Positions 6,750-14,302 are shown, numbered from the stretch's first letter. The stretch is DNA of 19,289 nucleotides from an uncultured Clostridia bacterium (GCA_946410395.1 CAMKAE010000016.1:1-19289); one strand, 5' to 3'. The notes: generated by a model from the letters alone, not told the origin. Translations and numbers: made by a program.

Positions 6750-7693
6750 CAGGCGGGCCTCCTCGTCAGCATGGCCACCCACTCGCCCCGGCGGAGGACC
6801 TCCACGACCTCATAGTCCGCGGCCTTGAGCGCCTGCAGCACATCGTTCTCCCGCTCCTTGATGATGCCGGAGCAGATGAAAGAACCGCCGGGCACGATGT
6901 GCGCCGTGAGGGGCGCGGCGAACTGGCAGATGATGTCGGCGATGATGTTGGCGACACAGACGTCGCACACGGCGTCCCGGTTCTCCAGCAGGTCCCCCTG
7001 CTCGGCGGCGATGACGTCCGAAAGGCCGTTGAGGGCAATGTTCTCCCTCGCGACCCGCACGGCGACGGGATCGATGTCCGTGGCCAGCACCGAGGCGGCG
7101 CCCAGCAGCGCGGCGCCGATGGCCAGGATGCCGCTGCCGGTGCCCACGTCGATGACCCGCTCGCCGCCGTGCACCGCCTTCTCCAGCAGCTCCAGGCACA
7201 TGCCGGTGGTCTCGTGGGTGCCGCTGCCAAAGGCCATGCCGGGGTCGATTTCGATGACCCGGTCGCTGGGCTTCGCGTCATAGGGCTCCCAGCTGGGCTT
7301 CACCACCAGGGTTTTCCCGGCCCGGAACGGCTTGTAGAAGCGCTTCCAGACCTCCGACCAGTCCTCGTCCCGGACGGAGACCGTCTCCAGCGTCAGGCTG
7401 CCCGCCGCGTCCCCGAGATGGGTGCGCAGGGCGTCCAGGCGGCCGCGCAGGGTCTGCAGGCGCTCAGGGTAAGCGGCGTCGGGCTTGAACCAGGCGTGAA
7501 CCAGCACATCCTCCGGCATGGCGTCGACCATGTGGGGGTCGATGATCTCCCAGTAGCCGTTGGGCTTGGCGGGATCCGGCACGTCCGCGCGATCCTCCAC
7601 CATCGTGCCGTCCGCGCCGGCGTCGATCAGGGCCGCGCTGACGCCGTCCGCGCCGGCGGTGGTCGTGTGCACAATCAGTTCGATCCAGTCCAT
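6749..7693 (-). CDS. prmA: Ribosomal protein L11 methyltransferase
   Basis: PrmA uses AdoMet to trimethylate amino groups of ribosomal protein L11. The 314-aa product starts MDWIELIVHTTTAGADGVSA, the substrate-recognition domain (about 1-75), then the linker with VRDEDWSEVWKRFYKPF (107-123) and the Rossmann methyltransferase domain. Motifs include DPGMAFGSGTHETT (150-163), IDVGTGSGILAI (181-192), an acidic AdoMet residue in ATDIDP (about 204-209) and the NII catalytic-loop region in VANIIAD. ATG 7693 lies five bases after AGGAGG; a longer ORF form would reach into the preceding gene. In many Bacillota prmA follows dnaJ; here it follows a solute-binding protein gene by 13 bp. Confidence 0.96.
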   Translation of the reverse strand: MDWIELIVHTTTAGADGVSAALIDAGADGTMVEDRADVPDPAKPNGYWEIIDPHMVDAMPEDVLVHAWFKPDAAYPERLQTLRGRLDALRTHLGDAAGSLTLETVSVRDEDWSEVWKRFYKPFRAGKTLVVKPSWEPYDAKPSDRVIEIDPGMAFGSGTHETTGMCLELLEKAVHGGERVIDVGTGSGILAIGAALLGAASVLATDIDPVAVRVARENIALNGLSDVIAAEQGDLLENRDAVCDVCVANIIADIICQFAAPLTAHIVPGGSFICSGIIKERENDVLQALKAADYEVVEVLRRGEWVAMLTRRPA

Positions 7694-7706
7694 AGGGTCC
7701 TCCTGC

Positions 7707-9272
7707 TCATCTCCGGAAAAGCTCAATCCCCCGGAGGAGTTCGTATTCCCGGATGTTCCGGGCCGTGGTGTACATGTAGCGGGTCAGCACGGTGCCGCCC
7801 CGGTAATACAGGCAGACGAAGGGGCAGTCCTGGATGAGCAGCTCCTGGATCTCCACCATCCGGTCGCGGAAGGTCCCGGGGGTGTAAGCCTCCTTGCGCA
7901 GGGAGGTGTTGATCAGCTCATCCATCGCTTCGGAGCGGTAGCGGCCATAGTTGCCGGTGTTGCCCCGGGTCAGCAGAAAGCCCGGGTCCGGACAGGGGTC
8001 CATCTCGAAGGCCACCAGGGCGAGGTGGAAATTGCCCGCGCTGAGCCGGGTCTGGGCGTCGGTGTAGGTGGCGTTGGCGATTTCGACGCCGATGCCCACC
8101 GCGCCCAGCTGGCTCTTGATCATGTCCGCGGCCTGAAAGCGGACGTCGTTGTCCGGCTCCTCGTAGACCAGCAGCCGCAGCGTCAGCTCCTGTAGCTCGC
8201 CGTTGTCCATCAGCCGGTCCAGCACGCCGTCCTCGTTGCTGTCGCCCCAGCCCTCCGATTCCAGAATGCGGCGGGCTTCATCCGGGTCGTGCACCACGGT
8301 CTCGTCCGCGTGGCTGTCATAGAGCCAGGAGTCGGGGTTGATCGGCGTGTTGGTCCGGTACGCCGTGCCCATGTACACGCTTTCGGCGATCGCGTCCGGG
8401 TCCAGGGCGTAGCGGATGGCCATGCGCACGCCCGGGCTGGCCAGCTTGGTGTAGGTCTGGTTCATCAGCAGCATCTCCAGCTGGCTGGTGCGGTAGTCCA
8501 GGGCCAGGGAGGTGGAGCCGGAACGGTACTGGGCGGCGGCGATGGACCGGGAGAACACCGTGTTGACGCGGCCGTATTCGTAGGACTCCATGACCGCCTT
8601 CTGGGTGTCGTGGCACATGAAGGTGATCTGGGTGACCTGGGGCGGGGAGCGCCACCAGTTGGGATTGGCTTCCAGGGTGATATAGAAACCCGGGGCGAAA
8701 TCCGCGATGAAATAGGGGCCGGAGCCCATCGGGTCGTCCTGGTTCACCTCCGCGGCGGGCAGAACGGGGAAGGTCATGGCATAGAGCATGCCGTAGTAGG
8801 AGCGGTTGCTCTTGGTGCGCACCACCACGGTCCGGTCATCCGGGGCGGAAATCCGGTCCACGAAGTACCGTAGGTTCCCGTAGTAACCCTTGTCGGCGGC
8901 GGTCTCGTCGGCAGCGCGCTCCAGGATCGCGTTGGCGGTGGCCACGACGTCGGACGCGGTCAGCGGGGAACCGTCGGAGAAGGTGAGGTTGCTGCGCAGG
9001 TTGAAGGTCCAGGTGCGGCCGTTGTTGCTCTCCAGCCAGCTCTCCGCCAGGCAGCCCTCGGGCTCATAGGCGTCGTTGACAGTGACCAGCGGCTCGTAGA
9101 CCAGGCTGTAGATGCTGCGGACATCGCGCTCCAGGGGCTCCAGGGGCCGGATGGTAAAGGTCTTGGTGGACTGGATGCCGACGGAGAGCGAGATGCCCAC
9201 ATTTCCGGCGTTAACGCTCAGCGGAGGGATCAGCAGCATCAGAACGAGGATCCACGATAGCGGTCTGCGCAT
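7707..9272 (-). CDS. Family 5 extracellular solute-binding protein (peptide type)
   Basis: This is a 521-aa SBP_bac_5 protein of the DppA/OppA type, which usually captures oligopeptides for an ABC importer. Family segments are clear: SLVYEPLVTVNDAYEPEGCLAESW, TFNLRSNLTFSDGSPLTASDVV, and DPDEARRILESEGWGDSNEDGVLD. The N-terminus, MRRPLSWILVLMLLIPPLSVNAG, is a signal peptide with a VNA cleavage site but no lipobox cysteine, unusual because such proteins in Gram-positives are normally lipoproteins. No permease or ATPase gene is next to it. The start is uncertain: ATG 9272 fits the signal peptide but lacks a Shine-Dalgarno site, whereas ATG 9311, 13 residues longer, lies nine bases after AAAGGTGG. 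Either start falls inside the 3' end of the transglycosylase gene. The ligand is unknown. Confidence 0.88.
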   Translation of the reverse strand: MRRPLSWILVLMLLIPPLSVNAGNVGISLSVGIQSTKTFTIRPLEPLERDVRSIYSLVYEPLVTVNDAYEPEGCLAESWLESNNGRTWTFNLRSNLTFSDGSPLTASDVVATANAILERAADETAADKGYYGNLRYFVDRISAPDDRTVVVRTKSNRSYYGMLYAMTFPVLPAAEVNQDDPMGSGPYFIADFAPGFYITLEANPNWWRSPPQVTQITFMCHDTQKAVMESYEYGRVNTVFSRSIAAAQYRSGSTSLALDYRTSQLEMLLMNQTYTKLASPGVRMAIRYALDPDAIAESVYMGTAYRTNTPINPDSWLYDSHADETVVHDPDEARRILESEGWGDSNEDGVLDRLMDNGELQELTLRLLVYEEPDNDVRFQAADMIKSQLGAVGIGVEIANATYTDAQTRLSAGNFHLALVAFEMDPCPDPGFLLTRGNTGNYGRYRSEAMDELINTSLRKEAYTPGTFRDRMVEIQELLIQDCPFVCLYYRGGTVLTRYMYTTARNIREYELLRGIELFRR

Positions 9273-10119
9273 CGTTGAATGCGCGGTAGTAGAGCGCGTC
9301 GTAAATCGCATAGTCACGGACCACCTTTCTGACATAGGAACGGGTGTCGTCGGTGGGGATATTCTCCACCGCCAGGCTCACGCCGTCCCCGGAATATGCG
9401 CGGTTGGCCAGCCAGAGCTTCACATTGCCCTGCCCGGCGTGATAAGCAGAGGCCACCAGCACCGGATCGCCGTTGAACAGGCTGCTCAGATAGCGCAGAT
9501 ACCAGCAGCCGAACATGATGTTGACCTCCGGATCCCAGAGCTTCTGGAAGCTGTAGTCCGGCAGGTGCAGGTACTCACTGTTGATCCAGGAGGCGGTGCC
9601 CTCCATCAGCTGCATCAGGCCGCGTGCGCCGATGCCGGATTCCGCCGTGGGCCGGAAGCTGCTCTCGTTGAGGATGATGGCGCAGACGAAGGCGGGCTGC
9701 AGGTTGTATTTGGCCGCGTAGGTCTCCACCAGCTGCGTGTACTGCTGGGGGTGATTGGTGACGATCTCCGTGTACGCCCGGATCTTTCTGGCCTCCTCGC
9801 CGTTGACGACGGCAATGTTCCGGATGGCGAGGAACAGGAAGAGCGCGGCGAGGACACCGCAGCCGGCCATCAGCGGAACGGCCCAGCGCGGGCGTGGCTT
9901 GACGGGTCTGCGCCGCGGGCGCTGTGCGCGCTCCTCCGGCGGAATCTCCGCCGGCGTGTAGGCGTAACGGCTCTCACGGTAGCGGGAACGCTCGATCTCC
10001 TGCGGAGGCTGGGCGCTTCGGCGGCGGCGCGGTTCCTCCGCGGGCAGGGCTTCCATGCAGAATGGGCACACCAGAACGCCGGAGGCAACGCTGTTGCCGC
10101 AGCGGGGACACAGTCGCAT
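9211..10119 (-). CDS. Membrane-anchored lytic transglycosylase with N-terminal zinc ribbon
   Basis: This 302-aa protein joins three parts. Residues 4-21 are a zinc ribbon (CPRC and CPFC: Cys4, 7, 18, 21). Residues about 30-78 are a basic, proline-rich linker. Residues 80-99 are one membrane segment (AVPLMAGCGVLAALFLFLAI). An SLT (GH23) domain follows (about 125-280): catalytic Glu152 in ILNESSFRP, GARGLMQLM (165-172) and SAYHAGQGNV (224-233). SLT enzymes cleave the MurNAc-GlcNAc bond with 1,6-anhydro products. The basic N-side predicts a cytoplasmic ribbon and an external enzyme. ATG 10119 lies nine bases after AAGGAGG and one base after the coaE stop. The 3' end overlaps the start of the next gene; the SLT fold is already complete there. 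Confidence 0.92.
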   Translation of the reverse strand: MRLCPRCGNSVASGVLVCPFCMEALPAEEPRRRRSAQPPQEIERSRYRESRYAYTPAEIPPEERAQRPRRRPVKPRPRWAVPLMAGCGVLAALFLFLAIRNIAVVNGEEARKIRAYTEIVTNHPQQYTQLVETYAAKYNLQPAFVCAIILNESSFRPTAESGIGARGLMQLMEGTASWINSEYLHLPDYSFQKLWDPEVNIMFGCWYLRYLSSLFNGDPVLVASAYHAGQGNVKLWLANRAYSGDGVSLAVENIPTDDTRSYVRKVVRDYAIYDALYYRAFNDAQTAIVDPRSDAADPSAER

Positions 10120-10120
10120 A

Positions 10121-10735
10121 TCAGTCCGCCTCCTTGTCGATCAGGGCGAGCTCCCGGGCCCAGAGCGCCGGGATCAGGGCTTCCGTCTCCTCCGGCGGTC
10201 GGTCGGTGTCGATGACCACGTCCGCCCGGACGGCCTTCTCCGCGGTGGGAAGCTGGCTGGCGATGCGCTGCCGGGCTTCTTCGGCGCTCAGGCCGTCCCG
10301 CTCCGCCAGGCGCCTCAGCTGGACGGCCTCCGGCACCGTGACGCACCAGACCCGGTCGCACCAGCGGTCCAGCTCCTCCTCGTAGAGCAGGGGCATGTCC
10401 AGCACGCAGACCGCCGCCCCGGCGGCCTCCGCAAGGCGCATTTCGGCCCGGATCAAGGCCCGGAGCCGGGCACGCATGATGGCGTTGAGCTTTTCCAGCG
10501 CGGCGGGATCCGCGAAAACGATGCGGCCGAGCGCTTTGCGGTCCAGCTGCCCGTCCGCGAGGAAGACGCCGTCCCCGAAGGTGGTCCGGATATCGGGCAG
10601 GGCCTCTCCGCCCGGGGCCGTCAGCCGCCGGGAGAGCTCGTCCCCGTCCACAATAAACGCGCCGAGGCCGCGCAGGATGCGGGAGACATTGCTCTTGCCG
10701 CAGGCGATCCCGCCGGTGAGTCCCAGAACCAGCAT
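10121..10735 (-). CDS. coaE: Dephospho-CoA kinase
   Basis: CoaE phosphorylates the 3'-hydroxyl of dephospho-CoA with ATP, the last step of coenzyme A synthesis. The 204-aa product begins MLVLGLTGGIACGKSNVSRI with the P-loop (Gly8 to Ser15), followed by FIVDGDELSRRL (substrate-binding Asp) and VLDMPLLYE, which matches the family DxPLLxE motif; a lid-like RLAERDGLSAEEARQRIASQ follows. ATG 10735 is chosen because GGGAGGTG lies eight bases upstream and the P-loop must be near the N-terminus; a longer ORF would read through the terminator hairpin. It is the first gene of the run coaE to HIT. No clear sigma-A promoter is visible in the 118-bp gap upstream, so readthrough from telA or a weak promoter is possible. 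Confidence 0.95.
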   Translation of the reverse strand: MLVLGLTGGIACGKSNVSRILRGLGAFIVDGDELSRRLTAPGGEALPDIRTTFGDGVFLADGQLDRKALGRIVFADPAALEKLNAIMRARLRALIRAEMRLAEAAGAAVCVLDMPLLYEEELDRWCDRVWCVTVPEAVQLRRLAERDGLSAEEARQRIASQLPTAEKAVRADVVIDTDRPPEETEALIPALWARELALIDKEAD

Positions 10736-10769
10736 CCCGCACACCTCCCGCACTTGCCTGAAAGAAACC

Positions 10770-10801
10770 GGCCGGACGGCTGATGCAGGCACCGTCCGGC
10801 C
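10770..10801 (-). terminator. Probable terminator after telA
   Basis: A perfect 10-bp stem, GGCCGGACGG (10770-10779) and CCGTCCGGCC (10792-10801), has a 12-base loop. On the minus strand it is followed by GGTTTCTTTC, a moderate U-rich tail. It stands between telA and coaE, so it would end the xpaC-telA message or attenuate readthrough into coaE. Confidence 0.65.
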
Positions 10802-10808
10802 ATGTCTG

Positions 10809-10824
10809 CCGTGCCGCGGCACGG
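10809..10824. repeat. Perfect 16-bp palindrome downstream of telA
   Basis: CCGTGCCGCGGCACGG reads identically on both strands. It lies 29 bp after the telA stop and eight bases before the terminator stem. In RNA it could form a 6-bp stem with a CGCG loop; in DNA it could be a dyad operator for coaE. Its role is unknown. Confidence 0.5.
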
Positions 10825-10853
10825 TATGGATCGCACGAATGAATACCGGGGAA

Positions 10854-12062
10854 TCAGAGGTTGGTGCTCAGCAGCTTCTGCTTGAGCTCGGACTCCATGC
10901 GGTACAGGGTCTTCTCGGCCTCAATGCGCTTGGCGCGGCCGTCCCGCTGAATCTGCATGACCTCGGTGATGGTGTCGATGAGGGACTGGTTGGTCTGGGT
11001 CAGGGTCTCGATGTCGATGATGCCGCGCTCGGCCTCCCGCGCGGTCTCGACGGTGCCGGTCTTGAGCTTCTCGGCGTTCTTCTTGAGCAGCTCGTTGGTC
11101 ATGTCGGTGACGGCGGTCTGGGCCTTCAGGGCCTCCTCGCTGTGCGCCAGGCCCAGGGCCAGCACCATCTGGTTCTTCCACAGGGGCAGGGTGTTGGACA
11201 GGGTGGACTGGATGCGCTCCACCAGCAGGCTGTCGTTGTTCTGCAGCAGGCGGATCTGGGGCGCCATCTGGATCGACACCTGGCGGGTCAGCTTCAGGTC
11301 GTAGAGCTTCTTCTCCAGCCGGTCGCACTGGGCGGCCAGGTCATTGGCCTTCTGCGCGTCCATGGCGTCGCCGCTCTTGGCGGCGATCTCCTGCAGCTCC
11401 TTCAGGTCGGTGCCGCGCACCTGGGCCAGGTACTTGTCGCCGGCGATGATGTAAAGGGTCAGTTCGTGGAAATACGTGTTGTTCTCGTCATAGAGACGGT
11501 CGAACATGGCCACGTCCTTGAGCAGCTGGGTTTGATAATTCTCCAGGCTGCTGGCGATGGTCTCGACGTTGACGGAGACCTTGTTGTAGCTGGTCTTCAT
11601 GCGCTCGAGCTGATCGATGGGCTTGGAGAAGAGCCGGCTGAACAGACCGGCGGGCTTTTCGGTATCCTTGTCGAAGTTTTTGAGCTGCTGCACCAGATCG
11701 GTGAGCATCTGGCCCACCTCGCCGGTGTCCTGGGTCTTCACGGCGGCCAGGGCGCTGTCGGAGAAGGATGCCACCTTCTTCTGGGCTTCTGCGCCGAAGA
11801 GCAGCACATGGTCCGGGTTGGTGACGTCCAGCTTGGCGATAAAGGCGTCGATGGCCTGGCGCTCGGCGTCGGTCAGCATGCTGTCGTCCAGGGTCGGGGC
11901 CACGTCCTGGGAGACGGTGGGCTTGGGCTGCTCGGCGGGGGTGGTCAGGATGCCGGCGGCCTGCTCGATGGTCTGCTGAATGGACGCTTCGGCGGGGGCC
12001 GGCTCAGCGGCCTTGGGGGTCAGCACCAGTTCGGGCATCTGCGGGATGTTGGACTCTGTCAT
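10854..12062 (-). CDS. telA: TelA-family (toxic anion resistance) protein
   Basis: This 402-aa protein belongs to the TelA/KlaA family (PF05816). The family is named for tellurite resistance but its chromosomal members have no settled biochemical role. It is soluble: no membrane segment or signal is visible. After a proline/alanine-rich leader (about 1-50) the protein is almost wholly alpha-helical, with long heptad-like runs (LSRLFSKPIDQLERMKTSYN; YLAQVRGTDLKELQEIAAKSG; QTNQSLIDTITEVMQIQRDG), as expected. ATG 12062 lies nine bases after AAAAGGAG; the longer ORF upstream is xpaC in another frame. It follows xpaC by 64 bp, the usual xpaC-telA pairing in Bacillota, suggesting a joint envelope or stress function. 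The 3' side has a hairpin terminator. Confidence 0.9.
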   Translation of the reverse strand: MTESNIPQMPELVLTPKAAEPAPAEASIQQTIEQAAGILTTPAEQPKPTVSQDVAPTLDDSMLTDAERQAIDAFIAKLDVTNPDHVLLFGAEAQKKVASFSDSALAAVKTQDTGEVGQMLTDLVQQLKNFDKDTEKPAGLFSRLFSKPIDQLERMKTSYNKVSVNVETIASSLENYQTQLLKDVAMFDRLYDENNTYFHELTLYIIAGDKYLAQVRGTDLKELQEIAAKSGDAMDAQKANDLAAQCDRLEKKLYDLKLTRQVSIQMAPQIRLLQNNDSLLVERIQSTLSNTLPLWKNQMVLALGLAHSEEALKAQTAVTDMTNELLKKNAEKLKTGTVETAREAERGIIDIETLTQTNQSLIDTITEVMQIQRDGRAKRIEAEKTLYRMESELKQKLLSTNL

Positions 12063-12126
12063 GGCGGGTCGCTCCTTTTCTGTCGGATGAGTTTCTGAAT
12101 ATGCTGAGAAGAAAGATAAACGGGAA

Positions 12127-12960
12127 TCAGCGCGGCAGATCGACGGTTCCGCCGGCCTTGGCGGCGGGACTGTGCCCGGCGTTTTCGGTGCTGGGAACCA
12201 CCAGCAGCGGCACGTCCTCCCCGGCGGCCATCTGGGCGGCCGCGGCGGTGATGGCCGCTTTGGCCGCCGAGGAGATGGCGGCGCCGCTGAGATCGCCCTC
12301 GACATAGCCGTCGCGCTTGAGCATCTGCTCGAGCACGTCGATGTCCGTAGAGATGTCCATCTGGGTTTCCTTAAACAGGTTGTCCAGCTGCTTCTGGCAG
12401 GCGGTGTTCACCATGTCCAGGCCGCGGGAGAGCGTCTCCCGGTGCTCCCGCAGAGCGTCCTGCGAGATGCCGCGCTCCTGCATGGTCTGATAGCTTGCGA
12501 GCATCTTTTGGGTGGTGGGGAGATAATAGTTCATGAACTTGCGGATCTGGGCGGATTTCGCGGGCTTCTCGGCAATGGTGCGGAAGATGGACACGCACTT
12601 GTCTTCCACCGCGTAGATCTTGTCCGACAGATCCTTGTCCTTGATCGCCTCGTTGGCCTCCCGGAGCTGCTTCAGGGCTTCCGCGCCCTTGCGGATAATC
12701 TCGTCCGTGTGTTCGTCGCCGCTCAGGGGGAGGTCATCGAAGACGACGGGATGATCCTCCCGGTTGTGCGTGGTCAGATCCAGCCCTTCGGACATGATGC
12801 CCACCACGGTGCCCGTCAGGGCGCCCGCGCCGGCGATCAGCACCGCGCCCAGCGCGCTGAAGGGGAAGATGAGGAAACCGAGCCCGGCCACCGCGATGCC
12901 GGCGATCAATCCGTTGCGCCGCGCTTTCCGCTTTTGCTTTTCCCTGTCCCGTCCGGCCAT
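12127..12960 (-). CDS. xpaC: XpaC-like membrane protein (5-bromo-4-chloroindolyl phosphate hydrolysis family)
   Basis: This 277-aa protein resembles XpaC (PF10112), named from a Bacillus gene affecting X-phosphate hydrolysis; the true activity is unknown. The N-terminus is basic (GRDREKQKRKARRNG), then a glycine-rich hydrophobic hairpin forms two probable membrane segments (about 17-35 and 37-57). The rest is helical and cytoplasmic (about 85-235) with IRKFMNYYLPTTQKMLASYQ, the best family signature. A low-complexity alanine-rich stretch and short tail end it. ATG 12960 lies seven bases after AAAGGAG; upstream in-frame codons fall in the promoter. It is first in the xpaC-telA transcript. Confidence 0.86.
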   Translation of the reverse strand: MAGRDREKQKRKARRNGLIAGIAVAGLGFLIFPFSALGAVLIAGAGALTGTVVGIMSEGLDLTTHNREDHPVVFDDLPLSGDEHTDEIIRKGAEALKQLREANEAIKDKDLSDKIYAVEDKCVSIFRTIAEKPAKSAQIRKFMNYYLPTTQKMLASYQTMQERGISQDALREHRETLSRGLDMVNTACQKQLDNLFKETQMDISTDIDVLEQMLKRDGYVEGDLSGAAISSAAKAAITAAAAQMAAGEDVPLLVVPSTENAGHSPAAKAGGTVDLPR

Positions 12961-13006
12961 TCCGACACTCCTTTCCGCACGGGAATGCGCAAATTTCACC
13001 TTGCCT

Positions 13007-13035
13007 ATCATACCACAACAGCCGCGCGAAGACAA
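13007..13035 (-). promoter_or_regulatory. Probable sigma-A promoter of xpaC-telA
   Basis: On the minus strand TTGTCT (13035-13030) and TATGAT (13012-13007) are 17 bases apart, with extended TGG. The ten bases GTGGTATGAT are identical to those at the DUF951 promoter. It is about 47 bp before the xpaC ATG, in a 232-bp gap shared with the divergent dprA promoter; nothing else is seen in that gap. Confidence 0.72.
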
Positions 13036-13101
13036 GGGGTGCAGGCCGGATCGGAAAAATGTTTCATTATTTATGGCAGGGGTGGAACTGAACGCCGGCG
13101 C

Positions 13102-13130
13102 TTGACGCGCAGGCCGGATTGTGGTAGCAT
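13102..13130 (+). promoter_or_regulatory. Probable sigma-A promoter of dprA operon
   Basis: TTGACG (13102-13107), 17 bases and TAGCAT (13125-13130) with extended TGG lie about 63 bp before dprA. The -10 is imperfect. It could drive the whole dprA-topA-trmFO-hslV-hslU series, where no later promoter is evident. Confidence 0.65.
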
Positions 13131-13192
13131 ACAGGGCGAAATCCGGGCTGTTTTTCTTAAGGAATTCAGCCTCGGGATCCGCCGGGGGAGGG

Positions 13193-14302
13193 ATGGCCTT
13201 GCAGTATCAGCGTGAAGACGGCTGCCGCGCCTGGCTGGCCTATGCCCGCTGCTCTCCCCGGACGGTCATCGACCTGGTGGAACAATGGGGCAGCGCCGAG
13301 GCGGTTTACGACCAGATGCTCCGGGACCGGGGCGAGTGCCTGCGCAGCGTGATGCGCCCCGCAGCCGTCCAGCGGCTGCTGGAGCAGGCCCGGCCCGACG
13401 CCATGCACGAGATGATGGTCCTGCTGCGCGACAACGGGATCCGGGTGGTCTGGCACGAGGACTATCTCTATCCGGACGCGCTGCGCAGCATTCAGGACCC
13501 GCCGGCACTGCTCTTCGCCCGGGGCGACCTGTCCTGCGTCAACGGCCGCTGCCTGACGATCGTAGGCAGCCGGAACGCTTCACCCAGGGGCACGGCGGCC
13601 TGCGAACAGCTCAGCGAGAGCCTGGCCCGGCAGGGCGTCACGATCGTCAGCGGCCTGGCGCCCGGCATCGACACCGCCGCCCACACGGGAAGCGTGAAGG
13701 CCTGTGCGCCGGGCATCGGCATCATGGCCTGCGGGCTTGAACAGGACTACCCGAGCCGCTCCCGTGGTCTCAAGCAGGACCTGCTGCGCTGCGGCGGACT
13801 GCTGCTGAGCGAGTATCCGCCCGGCGTGCGGGTGTTCAAGGGCAGCTTTCCCCGGCGCAACCGCATCCTCTCCGGCATCAGCCGGGGCGTGGTGCTGATG
13901 GAAGCGCGGATCCGCTCCGGCAGCATGACCACGGTCCAGCACGCCCTGGACCAGGGACGCGAGGTCTTCGCCTGGCCGGGTGAGGCCGGATCGGACTGGT
14001 CGGAGGGCGCGCACCAGCTGCTGCGCGAAGGCGCCCGCTACTTCGTCACGGCCGAGGACATCCTGGAGGACCTGGGCTGGGCCGTGGACCGGGCAGTCAG
14101 TCCGGCAGAGAAGTCCGTGCTGCCGCAGCTCTCTCCGCCCATGCATCAGGTGCTCACAGCCCTGCACAAGGGTGAGAAGAGCATGGACGAGCTGGCGCAT
14201 GAGACCGGCCTGGACATCAGCGCGCTCTCCACTGCGCTGACCCTGCTGCAGATGTACGGCCTCGTCAGAGCCCTGCCCGGCAAGGTTTATTGCATCGTAT
14301 AA
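13193..14302 (+). CDS. dprA: DNA-processing protein DprA (Smf)
   Basis: DprA binds incoming single-stranded DNA and loads RecA during transformation; it is widely kept in bacteria not known to be competent. The product (369 aa) has an N-terminal helical region (about 1-110), a Rossmann-like core with IVGSRNASPRG (123-133), SGLAPGIDTAAH (153-164), GSFPRRNRILSGIS (217-230) and SGSMTTVQHALDQGR (242-256), and a C-terminal winged-helix domain (about 310-369). The start is debatable: ATG 13193 lies only one base after GGAGGG, while TTG 13199 is seven bases from GGAGG and would shorten the protein by two residues. It begins the dprA-hslU gene series. Confidence 0.94.
   Translation: MALQYQREDGCRAWLAYARCSPRTVIDLVEQWGSAEAVYDQMLRDRGECLRSVMRPAAVQRLLEQARPDAMHEMMVLLRDNGIRVVWHEDYLYPDALRSIQDPPALLFARGDLSCVNGRCLTIVGSRNASPRGTAACEQLSESLARQGVTIVSGLAPGIDTAAHTGSVKACAPGIGIMACGLEQDYPSRSRGLKQDLLRCGGLLLSEYPPGVRVFKGSFPRRNRILSGISRGVVLMEARIRSGSMTTVQHALDQGREVFAWPGEAGSDWSEGAHQLLREGARYFVTAEDILEDLGWAVDRAVSPAEKSVLPQLSPPMHQVLTALHKGEKSMDELAHETGLDISALSTALTLLQMYGLVRALPGKVYCIV

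Noticed and set aside
10854..12062. Tellurite-resistance determinant
   Set aside because: The name comes from a plasmid relative. A chromosomal telA beside xpaC is common and does not show resistance.
10395..12098. Open frame of 567 codons antisense to telA and coaE
   Set aside because: It covers two recognised genes and part of a terminator region on the opposite strand, has no ribosome binding site I trust, and its composition is that of a GC-rich shadow frame.
12063..12126. Separate promoter for telA in the 64-bp xpaC-telA gap
   Set aside because: Only weak -10-like AT-rich stretches are present, with no matching -35 at proper spacing.
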